Shown here piece after piece: positions 23,401 through 34,600 of a stretch of DNA of 64,000 bases. A program made the translations under genes and the position numbers. Every line of letters begins with the position of its first letter. Position 1 is the stretch's first letter. The notes below the pieces were generated by a model. The model was not told the origin of the DNA. It saw nothing but the letters and a program-made list of their open reading frames with translations, and ran no database searches. Origin of the DNA: Rotaria sordida (taxonomy: Eukaryota; Rotifera; Eurotatoria; Philodinida; Philodinidae); the NCBI GenBank assembly GCA_905250125.1, contig CAJNOL010000011.1, positions 186,001-250,000 on the forward strand, given 5' to 3'.

Positions 23401-26400
23401 TTTTGTCTTTGATTAAATGTTAAGTATTAGAGGACACGATGGCTGTACGTTGTGTCATATTTATTCATCAACACAGATGCTTCAAGAATATATTCTTTAT
23501 AAGAAGGTCTATTTCATTAGCTTTATATCATTTACAAATGCTGATCGTTGAAAGATATTGCCCTTAAGAAATGCCAACTAGAAAAGAAACATCTTGACAA
23601 AAAAATAAATTAAATTGTTATAAATCACAATAGGTATTATAAATATGGTTTAATAGAAACAAGTAGTTTTTATTTAAATCTTGGAAAAATATCAATATTA
23701 AATTTCATCAAATATAGTCATTTTTAAGATCTCCTCTCAAAAATTGACCTTGAACCAAGTACATTCAAATCGCATAAAATTTTCAGAGATATTTTGGAAC
23801 TGTAATGGAGAGTCTATGTTAAGATTTTCAGTTCTATACTATGATGTTTTCGAGAGATATTCAAACAAAAAAGAGTCCAAAATAGGTCATTTGATAATCC
23901 AAAATTCTCTGTTGGTCTTCATCCTGCATATTTAATTATTTTTTATTTAAAAAAAAAACATGTCAGACTGCAATGCCTTTTTTTTAAATTCCTACTTTTT
24001 AAGTGGAGATAAGAGATGAAAAATTCAATGTGCTAAAAATTCTCAAAAACATTACGTTTTGATTATAGAGGTGCTCTCTTATATAGAAGTAAAATAAAAA
24101 AAAGCCACTCTGTCATATTCTGCAGTTTTACATGCTCTTTCAAAGAAGAAAAAAACCCATTGGGTACAATGAAGCTCCTCCGAGAATTCTAGAATGCATG
24201 ATCAAAAAAACATAAATACAGAAAAATTGAAAAAAAATTTTCGACTTCTTTGAAAGCGAACATTACTTTTAATTAAAAAAACAACGCAAATTTTTTGGAA
24301 AAAAAACAGATATCAAATAAAAAATCATGTCATTTATGAAAGGTCAAACCTCAGGCTATCTTCTCTTATACTTATCTCAATTTTCATATGTTTGACTTTT
24401 TTAAGAGGAAGAGGCTTAAACAATAAAGATTGTTATGAAATCAATACATAGTTTTTCTTGTATAAATCTTTAACTTCAAGGTATATTTGTAATATTATTC
24501 TTCGTCATTAATATTTGATTGATTGAGATTATTGATCTATTCGTGCCCAAAGGAAAGGAAATGATCGTAATAAAATACGTAGTGAATACTAGCTAACAAA
24601 ACAAACATCAAAAGCCTGGAAATAAACAATAAAATATCTTTTCGATTGTAATAACTGATCATTATTTAATCATTTGCTTTATCTTTTTCAGAAGCTCAAG
24701 AATTATTACTTGACATTTATGAACGTTTGGATGATCTCGGCGCAGATAAAGTAAATATATATATATATATATTTTTTTTTATAAGACAAAACGAAACTAT
24801 GATTCTTAATTAATTATTAGGCTGAAGCTCGAGCTGGTCGAATTTTACACGGTTTAGGTTTTACTAAAAAAATGCAACATAAAAGATGTAAAGATTTTTC
24901 TGGTGGATGGCGAATGCGTATTGCTCTAGCACGAGCACTTTTTGTTAGTCCACATTTATTATTACTTGGTATAATATTTATTTCTTTTACTTTTTAATTT
25001 TAATTTTAATTTTAATTATTCTAGATGAACCAACGAATCATTTGGATCTTGATGCTTGTGTATGGCTTGAAGAAGAACTTAGTAATTATAAACGTATTCT
25101 TGTTATGGTATCTCATTCACAAGATTTTCTTAATGGTGTTTGTACAAATATTGTGCATTTAACAAAAAAGAAACTTTTTGTCTATGGTGTAAGTTAAAAT
25201 TAAAAAAAAATATTTTTTTTATGAATATTAAATAAAAACTCAAAAATATTTCTAGGGTAATTATGATGCTTATGTTCAAACACGACAAGAATTAGAAACA
25301 AATCAAATGAAAAAATATCAATGGGAACAAGAACAAGTAGCAAAAACAAAACATTTTATTGCACGTTTTGGTAGTGGTAGTCGTGCATCACAAGCTCAAA
25401 GTAGAGAAAAAACATTAGCAAAAATGATGGAAAGTGGTTTAACTGAAAAAGTTATTCAAGAAAAAGTATTATTTTCTTTTTTTTTTGTTGCTATTTATTT
25501 TCTATAATTCTATTTCAATAGACTTTATCATTATCTTTTCCTGATCCAGGAAAAATTCCACCACCTTGTTTAATGGTTCAAGGTGTTGCTTTTCGTTATT
25601 CTGATAATACAGTAAAAAAATTATTTATTGTTTAAATCTTTATTATTTTTTTTTTTTTCTAAATGTTTTCATTAAAGGATTGGATATATACAAATCTTGA
25701 TTTTGGTATTGATCTTGATACTCGTGTTGCATTAGTTGGTCCAAATGGTGCTGGAAAATCGACTTTGCTTAAATTAATTGATAATCAATTATTACCAACT
25801 AAAGGACAAATACGTCGTAATGCGCATTTACGTATGGGTCGTTATCATCAACATTTAACTGAACAATTAGATCTAAATTTATCAGCACTTGATTATATGA
25901 TGAAATGTTTTCCTGATATAACTGAAAAAGAAGATATGAGAAGAATTATTGGTCGATTTGGTTTAACAGGTAGACAACAAATATGTCCAATGAGAAATTT
26001 ATCTGATGGACAACGATGTCGAGTATGTTTTGCTTGGTTAGCATGGCAAAGTCCACATTTATTATTACTTGATGAACCGACAAATCATCTTGGTAAAAAA
26101 AAACCATGCATCCTATTGAATATTAAGTTTACTTTGAATTTTTGTCTTTTTTTTAGATATCGAAACAATTGATGCATTAGCTGATGCAATACGAAATTTT
26201 GCTGGTGGAATGGTCCTTGTTAGTCACGATTTTCGTTTAATAAGACAAGTAAATATATAAGATAACAAATGATAAATCGAATGAAGTTTTTTTGAATATT
26301 TTCTTTAGGTAGCTGATAAAATTTGGGTTTGTGAAAATCAAGAAGTAAAAGAATGGCCCGGTGATATTCTTAGTTATAAAGAATATTTACGACAAAAAAT

Positions 26401-26431
26401 GCAACCAGATTTTGCTCCACCAAAAAAATAA
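17449..26431 (+). CDS. ABCF2: ATP-binding cassette protein, subfamily F member 2
   Basis: Eleven exons encode 650 residues: 17449-17764, 17830-18011, 19749-19902, 24692-24750, 24821-24968, 25025-25188, 25256-25465, 25522-25611, 25678-26092, 26157-26248, 26309-26431. The N terminus [18 protein letters not shown] matches ABCF2 and is followed by an Asn/Asp/Glu-rich linker. Two ABC domains without membrane segments follow: Walker [10 protein letters not shown] and GPNGAGKST, signatures FSGGWRMR and LSDGQRCR, Walker [13 protein letters not shown]-type motifs in both, and the inter-domain linker with [18 protein letters not shown]. Human ABCF2 has 623 residues. ABCF proteins are soluble ATPases linked to ribosome and translation functions. 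Two introns are very long: 18012-19748, and 19903-24691, which contains a complete antisense gene and a dispersed repeat. AATAAA follows at about 26568. Confidence 0.93.
20375..21001 (-). CDS. InaF-motif single-pass membrane protein nested in an ABCF2 intron
   Basis: A single exon encodes 208 residues. The key segment, near residues 134-166, is [20 protein letters not shown] followed by [14 protein letters not shown]. It matches the InaF motif (basic lead-in, one transmembrane helix, aromatic FFW exit) found in Drosophila InaF and vertebrate INAFM proteins, which associate with TRP channels or are uncharacterised. The N-terminal ~130 residues are Ser/Pro/Thr-rich ([28 protein letters not shown]) and probably cytoplasmic. 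The C-terminal ~40 residues contain possible N-glycosylation sites (KSNSTF). The gene lies antisense within the 4.8-kb third intron of ABCF2. I cannot identify a promoter upstream; the DNA at 21.0-22.5 kb is microsatellite-rich. Confidence 0.7.
   Translation of the reverse strand: METSRYNRAFLAYNNHNFKNRPSLKKISKATTEESPVLDHIPYSSIKTTIEKVSSPPPSPSLSNIVTPIPIPANRPSSITSLVHLLPRRKSLQTTALASKRQSLWMSIAKNSPTNNTNLPQFPLRQPTNLMRKKFLRLLLVFSYLLSISLFAIALATFYGFFWSGYSTTQTTNYVSNVESTVSSIVPLKSNSTFIDIDLSFTDASLNR
21708..21757. repeat. Compound microsatellite (TA)n then (TCTA)n
   Basis: A TA run at 21708-21727, a short GTGTG bridge, then six TCTA units. It lies upstream of the nested InaF gene and within the ABCF2 intron. 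Confidence 0.9.
23725..24400 (+). repeat. Dispersed ~600-bp non-coding repeat, copy B (ABCF2 intron 3)
   Basis: It shares the same ordered landmarks as copy A: AAATTGACCTTGAACCAAGT, GCATAAAATTTTCAG, GATATTCAAACAAAAAAGAG, AAAATTCTCTGTTGGTCTTC, AACATGTCAGA, ACATGCTCTTTCAAAGAAG, CGAGAATTCTAGAATGCATG, and TGTCATTTATGAAAGGTCAA with GGCTATCTTCTCTTATACTT at the right. It carries an extra ~45-base segment after the first TTTTCAG block. No open frame is conserved with copies A or C. Confidence 0.7.
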
Positions 26432-29300
26432 TTTTATTCATGGTGGAAAAAATTTTTTATGTTTAATGGTTTTTTTGTTTTTGTTATGCTCATGTTATTC
26501 AATCTTGTTCGTTTCTTGTTTGAATGTATTTCAACAAAATAATCATCTTTATCCAGCATAACAGAGAATAAACATGAATAAATGATAGACACGACGAACA
26601 AAAAATAATAATAATAATAATAATAACAAAAATTTATTTCGTCAAATAATTTTTAAAAAAATGATTACAATAAGAATTTCAATAAATAAGAGAAGATAAT
26701 CTTTTCTATTATTATATACATCTGATATTGAATATATTTCATGTTAGTTTAAAACAAATCATTTATAAACTCGAGATTGTTAGGGGAATATATATATACA
26801 GTAGTAGTCTGAAGCAACCAATATCAAGTGGTGCCTCGATTTTTGCAGAGGAAAGATATCTTTCTTCTAACAAAATGTCAAATGAGAATTTCTACTCTGC
26901 TGGGAAAACGTCAAAAATTTCCACAACTGGGATAGGAAGAGGATGTGACGACACAACCATCAATAATGTTCTATTTTTATGCTTATTATGTATGTACATT
27001 TATTTCGTTCTGTAATTTCCCTCTTTCTCTTGTTGTCCACACTTTATATATCGATGTCGACATATTTTTATTTTTCAGTAGTTACAGTCACTTTATTCAT
27101 ATTTCTCTCTTCTTTCACATTTTCTACTCTCTCTTTCTGCTTATTAAATATATTGTTGGCTTTTCTTTCTTATTCAATTCTGATTTTTTTTTCTCTTATT
27201 CTTGTCATTTGCCATCATTATTATTGTGGTACTTCGCATTGTCAATCGTTGCGTCTCAAATCAAGCCACCAATGAACATATATATATATATATAATATAG
27301 GGGTCACAAATGGTATTGTCTAATCGAAAGTAGCGAAGGCTAAAAACAGCTATGAATATTCTTTGATGAATAGTTTTCTATCTCTCTCGATTTCTTTGAA
27401 GATTATTTTAATAAATCAATTCATGTCCTATTATTCTATATACTTTAATATGTATTCTATGGTTAGTTAATTATTATTTTGCAATTCTTTAAAAGTTTTT
27501 GCTATATTGTTTATTTGTGAAGTATTGAGATGCTGATCAATCTTTTTTAAGTATTAATATTTAATGTTGTTATTGACAGTATTAGATACAAATTTGTTTA
27601 GTAAAAAATTTTATCAACAGAGCAAGCATATATATATAACGAGTGGTTCATAAATAATTGCACTAGTAGTATTTTCAAAACTCCATCACTTTTTTTCGCT
27701 TGATTGAAACATCTGTTTTTTTTTCTCAGAAGATAGCATTTGAAATTCTGCTCAAAGTATTCTACTTAATTTAACGAGTACAGTCCTCTCTATTTTTTTG
27801 AATCAAATGTAATTGGACAGCGATATCAAATACACAATGTAAATTTTTCTCTTCTTCAATTTTTCTTTGAAAGAACGTTTTATTTCGTCTATAAATATTA
27901 TTTTTGTTGTTATATTATCTCAATTCATAGTTTTAGTCAGTTCATTTCGTAAACTATAATCTAACGAATTAAAATCAGGTCGATTTTGTAACTAATGTTT
28001 CTTCGGTATGAATGCAGGAAAATAGTAGTCTATGGACTAATTTTTCATTGAAGTAATGTGTGTAAATCTTAAACACATTTTGCTGACATCCAGTTTGCAA
28101 AATTAGTCCACTCTTTTTTGTGTAGAACAATCATGATTAACTCTTTAGCCTTTTTTTTTATAGAAAATAGCTAAAGTCTTCATACAGTAGCAGTGATATG
28201 CGCCTTGTTTCAATAGACAATTTTCTTGTTGATACGAACTGAATGTGGACGCGTGGGATGGTCGGATAAATTGATAGAGTCAGTGCTATTGATTATTTTT
28301 ATCTCTAAATCAATTGTTCGTTTTGAAACCACTTCACCGGAATCACGATAAATTTTTGTGGATCCATCATTATTTTCATATTTATTTTTAACGGCTATTT
28401 TCATGCCTTTACTTTTCATTTTTTTTTTTAAATATATCTATAACAAATTTTAGATTGTATCATATATAGTTTTGTAGAGAATTTTCAAGTGCTAGTTTTT
28501 CATTTAAGAAAAAGCTTTTTTCCTATCAAGTAGAAAATAGGAAGAAAATGTTGGAAATACTAACAGTGAAATTATTTATGAGTGACTTATTACATACATT
28601 TAGAATGAAATATTTATGCTATAAATCCCAATTTATATTTCATATACTAAATGTATGACATTTTTTAGAATGAAAAATGTTTTATGGAGTTAATTGAAAA
28701 TTAAAATTATTGTCTACTAAATATCATATCAATTGAAATATAATGTAAAGTGATAAATATTATTCATCTACATAGGTAAGTTTGCATTGCACTCATTCTC
28801 TATATTACTGTCAAGATGTTGGAACACAATTAATTTTTTTTACGATTAGTATTGCAAGGTGCTACCTTTCACGCTTCATCAATATTATGAAAAAAAAGCA
28901 AATTTCATTTTAAATGTGATTATCTACATGATTGACTGCTTTCGTATTTTCCATTGACAAGAGTAACACGTATTAACATGATCTGTAAAAAAATAAATCA
29001 TATAAATATATTATTTATTGCCCTATGCTGTTATTTTTTTTCTCTATATACATTTAAGTATAAATCATTCGTGTCTATGTTTATTAACAAGTGATATAGG
29101 TAAGCTCATGTCTATATACTTATTTCAAATTGAATTAATATTTAATTATGTATTAACATAGTTTTATTTTAATAAGAATAAAAATAAGTTTTTCAGTATA
29201 CATAATCAAATGAAATAAACACCGAACAAAAATGAATACAATAATAGATAGATAATGGAAGTATTAAAAAAAAGCAAGACTTTGAACTAAAACACAAATA
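26432..29300. other. Intergenic region between ABCF2 and the calponin gene
   Basis: After the ABCF2 poly(A) signal (about 26568) there is an (AAT)n run at 26603-26626, then AT- and CT-rich DNA. Frames at 26728-27295 are low-complexity and overlap each other. One minus-strand frame, 28210-28419 (69 codons), has coding-like composition (DGSTKIYRDSGEVVSKRTID) but no splice partners or known motif; it may be a gene relic. Confidence 0.5.
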
Positions 29301-31026
29301 TTACATATGACGTGTATTACCAAAATTCATGCCTGATTGTGTCGCTCCTTTATTATATCCATATTGAGTACTAATGACCATATTACCTTGTTTTAATGTT
29401 TCTGCTGAAAAACTTCGTTCATTTTTATCACTTTCTTTTGGACCTAAACCACGTAAACCTTGTTTTTGAGCCTAATTAAAAATAAAGTTTTTTTTTTCTG
29501 TTTTTATAGGATAATAAATGAAATAATTTACTTTTCGACCAAGTGCAAAAAGACAAACAATAACTTGATGGAGATTCAATTTTTCATATAGATCAACTGT
29601 TTGAAATGTTTCAGCATCAGTTAATCCATAAATTTTAGCTGCTTGAACAAAACGAGCAATATTTTCCATAAGTTTAAAACTATTTTCACCTAAAATAATT
29701 TTTTGTTTAAAAACAAAACAAATATTCATCGAAAATAATTACCATTATTAATTTTTGGAATAGAATTTGGTACAATAGAATTCATTAATCTAAAAAGCAA
29801 AAATAAAATAAAATATATAAATATGGTTTGCTCCCAATTTGGTCCCATTGGATGATCTCTTATTCATTCGGATCCCTTTCCAGTTCGTTCATAATTCATC
29901 AAATTAAAAGGTGTTGATAAGCCTTCACTTATGTTCACGATTAGTCATTGAAAGAATTCATTCTCGAATAGTTATTGGTCGAGTAGAATCAATATCATAA
30001 TTCGATTTAAACCAAATAACGTGTCAGCAATCATTTGTAAGATATAAATATAGAAAATAAAAAGTGAACAACAAGTAATATACAATTCACAACTACACAT
30101 TGTAATGTACTTGCACTTAACTATCATGATTTACAATTCGAACGATCATATTAAGATCGCACTAAGAGATCATCAAATAGGACCGAATCGGAGACTATCC
30201 ATAAATACATACTGGCAAAGTTTACGACCATCTTTTAATTGATTATAAACATTATCCATATCACCACTAGTATCAAATTGTTCACCAATCATTTCTTTAA
30301 TCCATTCTAAAGCTTCATAAGCTTGTACAACATCATATTTTGATTGAACCTATCAATTAAAATATAAACAAATAGAAAATTATTATCACTTAATAAAATA
30401 AATCATTTTGTCACCAACCTTCTCCCATGCGACATGAGCAAAACCAGATTTTTGAGCGCGCATTACAGTATTCATTTTTTAGACTTTTTTTGCTTTTCGA
30501 AACTTTAAGAATGTTAAGTCGATGAATCTTTCTTTTTTTTTTTCTTCTTCTTCTACTATTTGATTTTCACTTTCTCGAATCGATTATATTTACAAACATA
30601 TATGAAGAAGACAATGAGAGTGAGAGAGAGAGAAAACGTCTTATGTGTAGGCATGTTATAAACATGTTACTATGTGTATATGAATAGAGAAGATAAAACG
30701 AAAAATAACCTTTTTAGAAAAATACTGAATAAGAGAAAGAGAAAAAATTGTATTCTAGTCGATAATCATGTGTTTTTTGTACTTGAATGTCAATTAAATG
30801 TGATTAAATCCAATTATCTGTTTTGTTAGTTACATGAACTATGACACAAATGAAAACGCATATAAACAAAATTATTTTGAAGAGTTTAAAGTATTGTTCT
30901 TGATCATAACAATGTTAAAATGTAGTACTTCATAATCATCAAAATATTTTATTTGTTATTTTTTTTTTTACATACTTTATCATATGCTTCCTTTGCAAGA
31001 CCGTGTTTTGTAGGTCGATCAGCCAT
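29301..31026 (-). CDS. Calponin/transgelin (muscle protein 20) family, two alternative first exons
   Basis: Shared exons 30213-30349, 29743-29789, 29532-29689 and 29301-29471 encode a calponin-homology domain (YEALEWIKEMIGEQFD, DGRKLCQLMNSIVPNSIPKI, ENIARFVQAAKIYGL, DAETFQTVDLYEKLNLHQVI) and a single calponin-like repeat at the C terminus (VISTQYGYNKGATQSGM). Two candidate first exons end in the same phase: 30976-31026 (MADRPTKHGLAKEAYDK) and 30419-30475 (starting MNTVMRAQKSGFAHVAWEK). Both have ATG starts and good donors, giving 187 or 189 residues, the usual size for transgelin. Such proteins bind actin in muscle and cytoplasm. The exon 30976-31026 form matches the family N terminus better. 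The intron at 29790-30212 is mostly a MITE. Confidence 0.88.
29841..30184. mobile_element. 344-bp MITE-like element filling a calponin intron
   Basis: The left end GGTCCCATTGGATGATCTCT and the right end (read inward, GGTCCTATTTGATGATCTCT) form a roughly 22-bp terminal inverted repeat with two mismatches; matching may extend 3-4 bases outward. There is no open frame. Target duplications are not obvious. It accounts for most of the 423-base intron. Confidence 0.65.
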
Positions 31027-31644
31027 TAATCTTTTCGTAGATTTTTTTTTTATTAGTGTTGAATTATTCGAAATTAGTTAATTAAGAATGCAATAGGCAA
31101 GCTGAAATAAAAAAAACAAACGTAATACAGAAGTCTTTCATAGGGCAAGGTTACATTTTATTATAAAAATAAAAGGAGCAAAAACAAAAGCGTTGTCAGT
31201 CAAAACAAAAGAATTGTGTTTTTCCTTTCGTATGCGTGCACTATCAGCTCGAAGGTGGCATACGACCTTCGTTCTGTTCTTCAATTCCTTACCTTCTCAA
31301 ATTTTGACTTTATTTCCCATTGGATCGTCTAACATTTTGATAAAAAATGATCAATATCAACCTGATCCTTCGACTTGGAAAGAAAAACTAAAGCAACAAA
31401 AAAAAATAGAAATCATAGTTGTTACTGAACTGAAAAATAAAAGAAAAAGAATATGAGTCATATTTTATTTATTATTATCGATTGACAATGCAGGGAATGA
31501 AAAAAAAACAAGAAAAGAATAGCAGAACTTTCTTTTCATTGTTATTTTTCAAAACAATGTAAAAGATCAATAATCTTATTAATACTTATCTACATGCAAT
31601 TATATATTGTAATCGTAGATAATACAGTGATATTAGCTTTTGCC
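31027..31644. other. Divergent intergenic region between calponin and the FUSC-like gene
   Basis: About 620 bases separate the two divergent starts. An acceptor-like AATCGTAG ends at 31618, with the FUSC-like ATG 27 bases later. A plus-strand frame (31193-31456) has no recognisable motif. No clear TATA box was seen. Confidence 0.4.
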
Positions 31645-34600
31645 ATGACATCTGTGAAACAATCAGGTCAATATTCACCACGCTGCACATGTTGGCATCC
31701 ATTGTTACCAACATTTTCTGCTAGAATAATTTTTGCTCTAAGAAACCTATTTGGAATTGCTGTAAGTTAATAATGAAAATATTTCATATATAAATATATC
31801 TTTGTTTTTTTTTGTTCAACTTTAGTGTTGTGCTGCATTTACTCTTTCTCCTGTAACTTCGAAATTAATTCAAGGTCAAGTTCTTTTAGGTCTTGGTTTT
31901 ATAGTTGCAATACAAAGTACACTTGGTGCTACAATTCAAGCAAGTAGTCGTCTTTTTCTTGGTGGTGCTATTGCTGCGATTTATTGTCTTATTATTGTTA
32001 ATTTTTTTCCAAGAGATATTTATTTTGGTGTTGGTGCTACTAATATTTTTGTTCTTCTTATCGTCTACACAGATTTACCAGCAATTGTTCGTCGTTTTTC
32101 AATTTTACCAACATGTATTATACTTGTTCAGTGGTTTAATAAACCTTATATAAATACATTCTATGTACTTCATGTATGGGCATCATTATCAATAGGTGGT
32201 ACACTCGCTATTATTTCATCATGCATTCCATTACCTGTCTTACCAACTGCATATCGTGAATTAACAAGTCGTATGAAATTTATTTCTCGACAAATACGAC
32301 GTGAAATAACAGGCATTGTTTTACTGACATCCGAATATCATAATGTACATTTAAGTGATGATTATGATTATAATAATAAAATAAATCAAAGAAAATTTGA
32401 AAGTAATACTATTGATGAAGATAACATTGATATATCAAAAACTTCTTATCGTAAAGATGATTCTTATAATTATTCAACATCATTTGAAAACTTAAAAGAT
32501 GATCATTTACTTAAAAGTGATATAGAAGATTTACATTCACTTGTTCGTGAAGAAGTAAAACATATGGAACGTGCTTTAACAGAAATATCATTTGAACCAT
32601 ATTTTATATTATTAAAATTATTAAATTTCATACGAAATATCTTTTCTAACATTCTATTTTTTAAAAAGTTTATTAAAAAACAACCATCAACACTTCAATC
32701 ACGTTTAGAAGTATGGACAACAAGTTTTACTTCATTACAAAGAACACTTACTGGCATGTTATCATTAGATCATCATCATCATGCATTTGTTGGTCAACAA
32801 GAATTAATTAATGTAAGGTTGTTTTTGTTTTAGATTTGTTATCATTTGTCAGGAGCTATGGTATTTTTAATCAATCTTTAAATCATATTCACATTTATTA
32901 AATAATCAAACAATTAAGATCAATTCTTATGATCAAATAGGGATTTTCTACTTCTCTTCCTACGATTGTATATCAACTAGGATACAATTTTCTAAGTATA
33001 TATGACGATGGTATGTAATCAAGATTCACTAAAGATAGTAACATTCGCAAAAAAGTCTAAATTCAGTAGTTTTAAATAACGATTACTAATAGTTGTACTC
33101 TGTAATATAACTTAAAATGAAAGTAGAAGAACATATTCAGAAATAAAAGACTAGAAAGTATTATTAAGAAATTTTTTAATAAATCTGATAATCAGAATGT
33201 ATTTTGAATTGTCAAAAATAACTTTCTCGTATTTAGAAAATAAAACAAATACATGTTTTAATAGTCGACATGTGTACATGATTTCTTATCATAATCGTTC
33301 TATGTATCTTATGATAGAGCAGAAAATGTGTAATTGTTTTCTAAAAGTAGAATGATCATTAAGTTCTTCGAGTTTTCAGTCAATATTCTAGTAATAAGAA
33401 AGTTATTTTCTCATTTAATACCGAATTTGTGTAACAAATAGAGCGAAGACTTTTATTAATTGCGACAGTTGTACTGCTATTTTATTAGAAGCACTAACAA
33501 TAAACATAATAATAAAAGTGTTATAAAATTAATGAATAACAGATATTCGGTCGACGATACTATTACATTATAATACTAGGAAATCACGATTCTATAATAC
33601 ATATTATGCAATGATACAAACATAAGCACTCTACTATATTTATAATTTGGAAGCCATCGCACCTAAAAATACATTTAAAGCATTACTATTTCGATGTTAG
33701 ACTATTATTAATAAGATCGTATCTGTGTTGTAAAATGTGTATAGTATGGTATGAGTGTTAGGATGGTACTGGATTATGATTTGTGTAGTATATCTCTTTG
33801 TTAAAAAAAAACAAACTTTTAATTAAAGCCTTTTACTTGCTCATCAGAATTGATTCGAGGAACTACAATTGATGGCAAATGATAGGCATTCGTTTTTTGT
33901 TAAATACGGTACGAAGCACAGGATCTATGTCGTTCTTCACGAGTTTTTATTTTCTTTCTTAGTCTACGCACTGAAAGCTGATATTTCCAGTTGTAATGAT
34001 TTCGAGAATGAAAAATCACATAAGATCCGTTAAAATGCAAAATGAAAAGTTCGAGATCAAATTGATATCATCCGTATGTTAAATAGGATGTTCCATTTGA
34101 TTACAACGAGACCAGAAAAGGGCAAATTTTTGTAAAATTCATTTTTTTTTCTAGCTTCGAAATAATTGAAACGAAAACAGTAACAATAGTTAGTCACCAC
34201 TTTCTTTGATCAAGAGTTTATATATATATGACAGCTGTGAATACAGCTGATGATAGACAAAGAATTTAAGATAAAATCAAGTGACCAATCAATTGTTATT
34301 TATCAGAAGTATGTTGATATCTGTTAAAAGAGTTCTCATAGTAATGAATTTTATAATGGCTATTTTTCACTTTCATTCTGATTTTGATCAGTTGATTAAT
34401 CCAAATGTAATTTGTCCGATTATAGGGACAGAAACAAATTTCACTCAAGTAAACTGTAAATATCTTTTACAGAAAAAAACAAGCAATTCATACTCAATTC
34501 ATCGAAACAATTATTTACTTTTTCAAGATATCAATTTCTTCATAATTGATATTCGTAGTTTTGCATCGTATTTCGCAATCGAATGAAATTTGAATGCTAT

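Noticed and set aside
26945-27295. Overlapping plus-strand frames of ~100 codons
   Set aside because: Phe/Ser/Leu-rich translations of a CT-rich tract in two overlapping frames, with no splice context.
27640-27840. GTGGTTCATAAATAATTG-like start of a possible transposon
   Set aside because: Vaguely mariner-like, but no matching inverted end or transposase frame was found.
34281-34586. 101-codon frame in the long FUSC-gene intron
   Set aside because: No motif, and the flanking exon junction at 32812/34670 is in phase without it.
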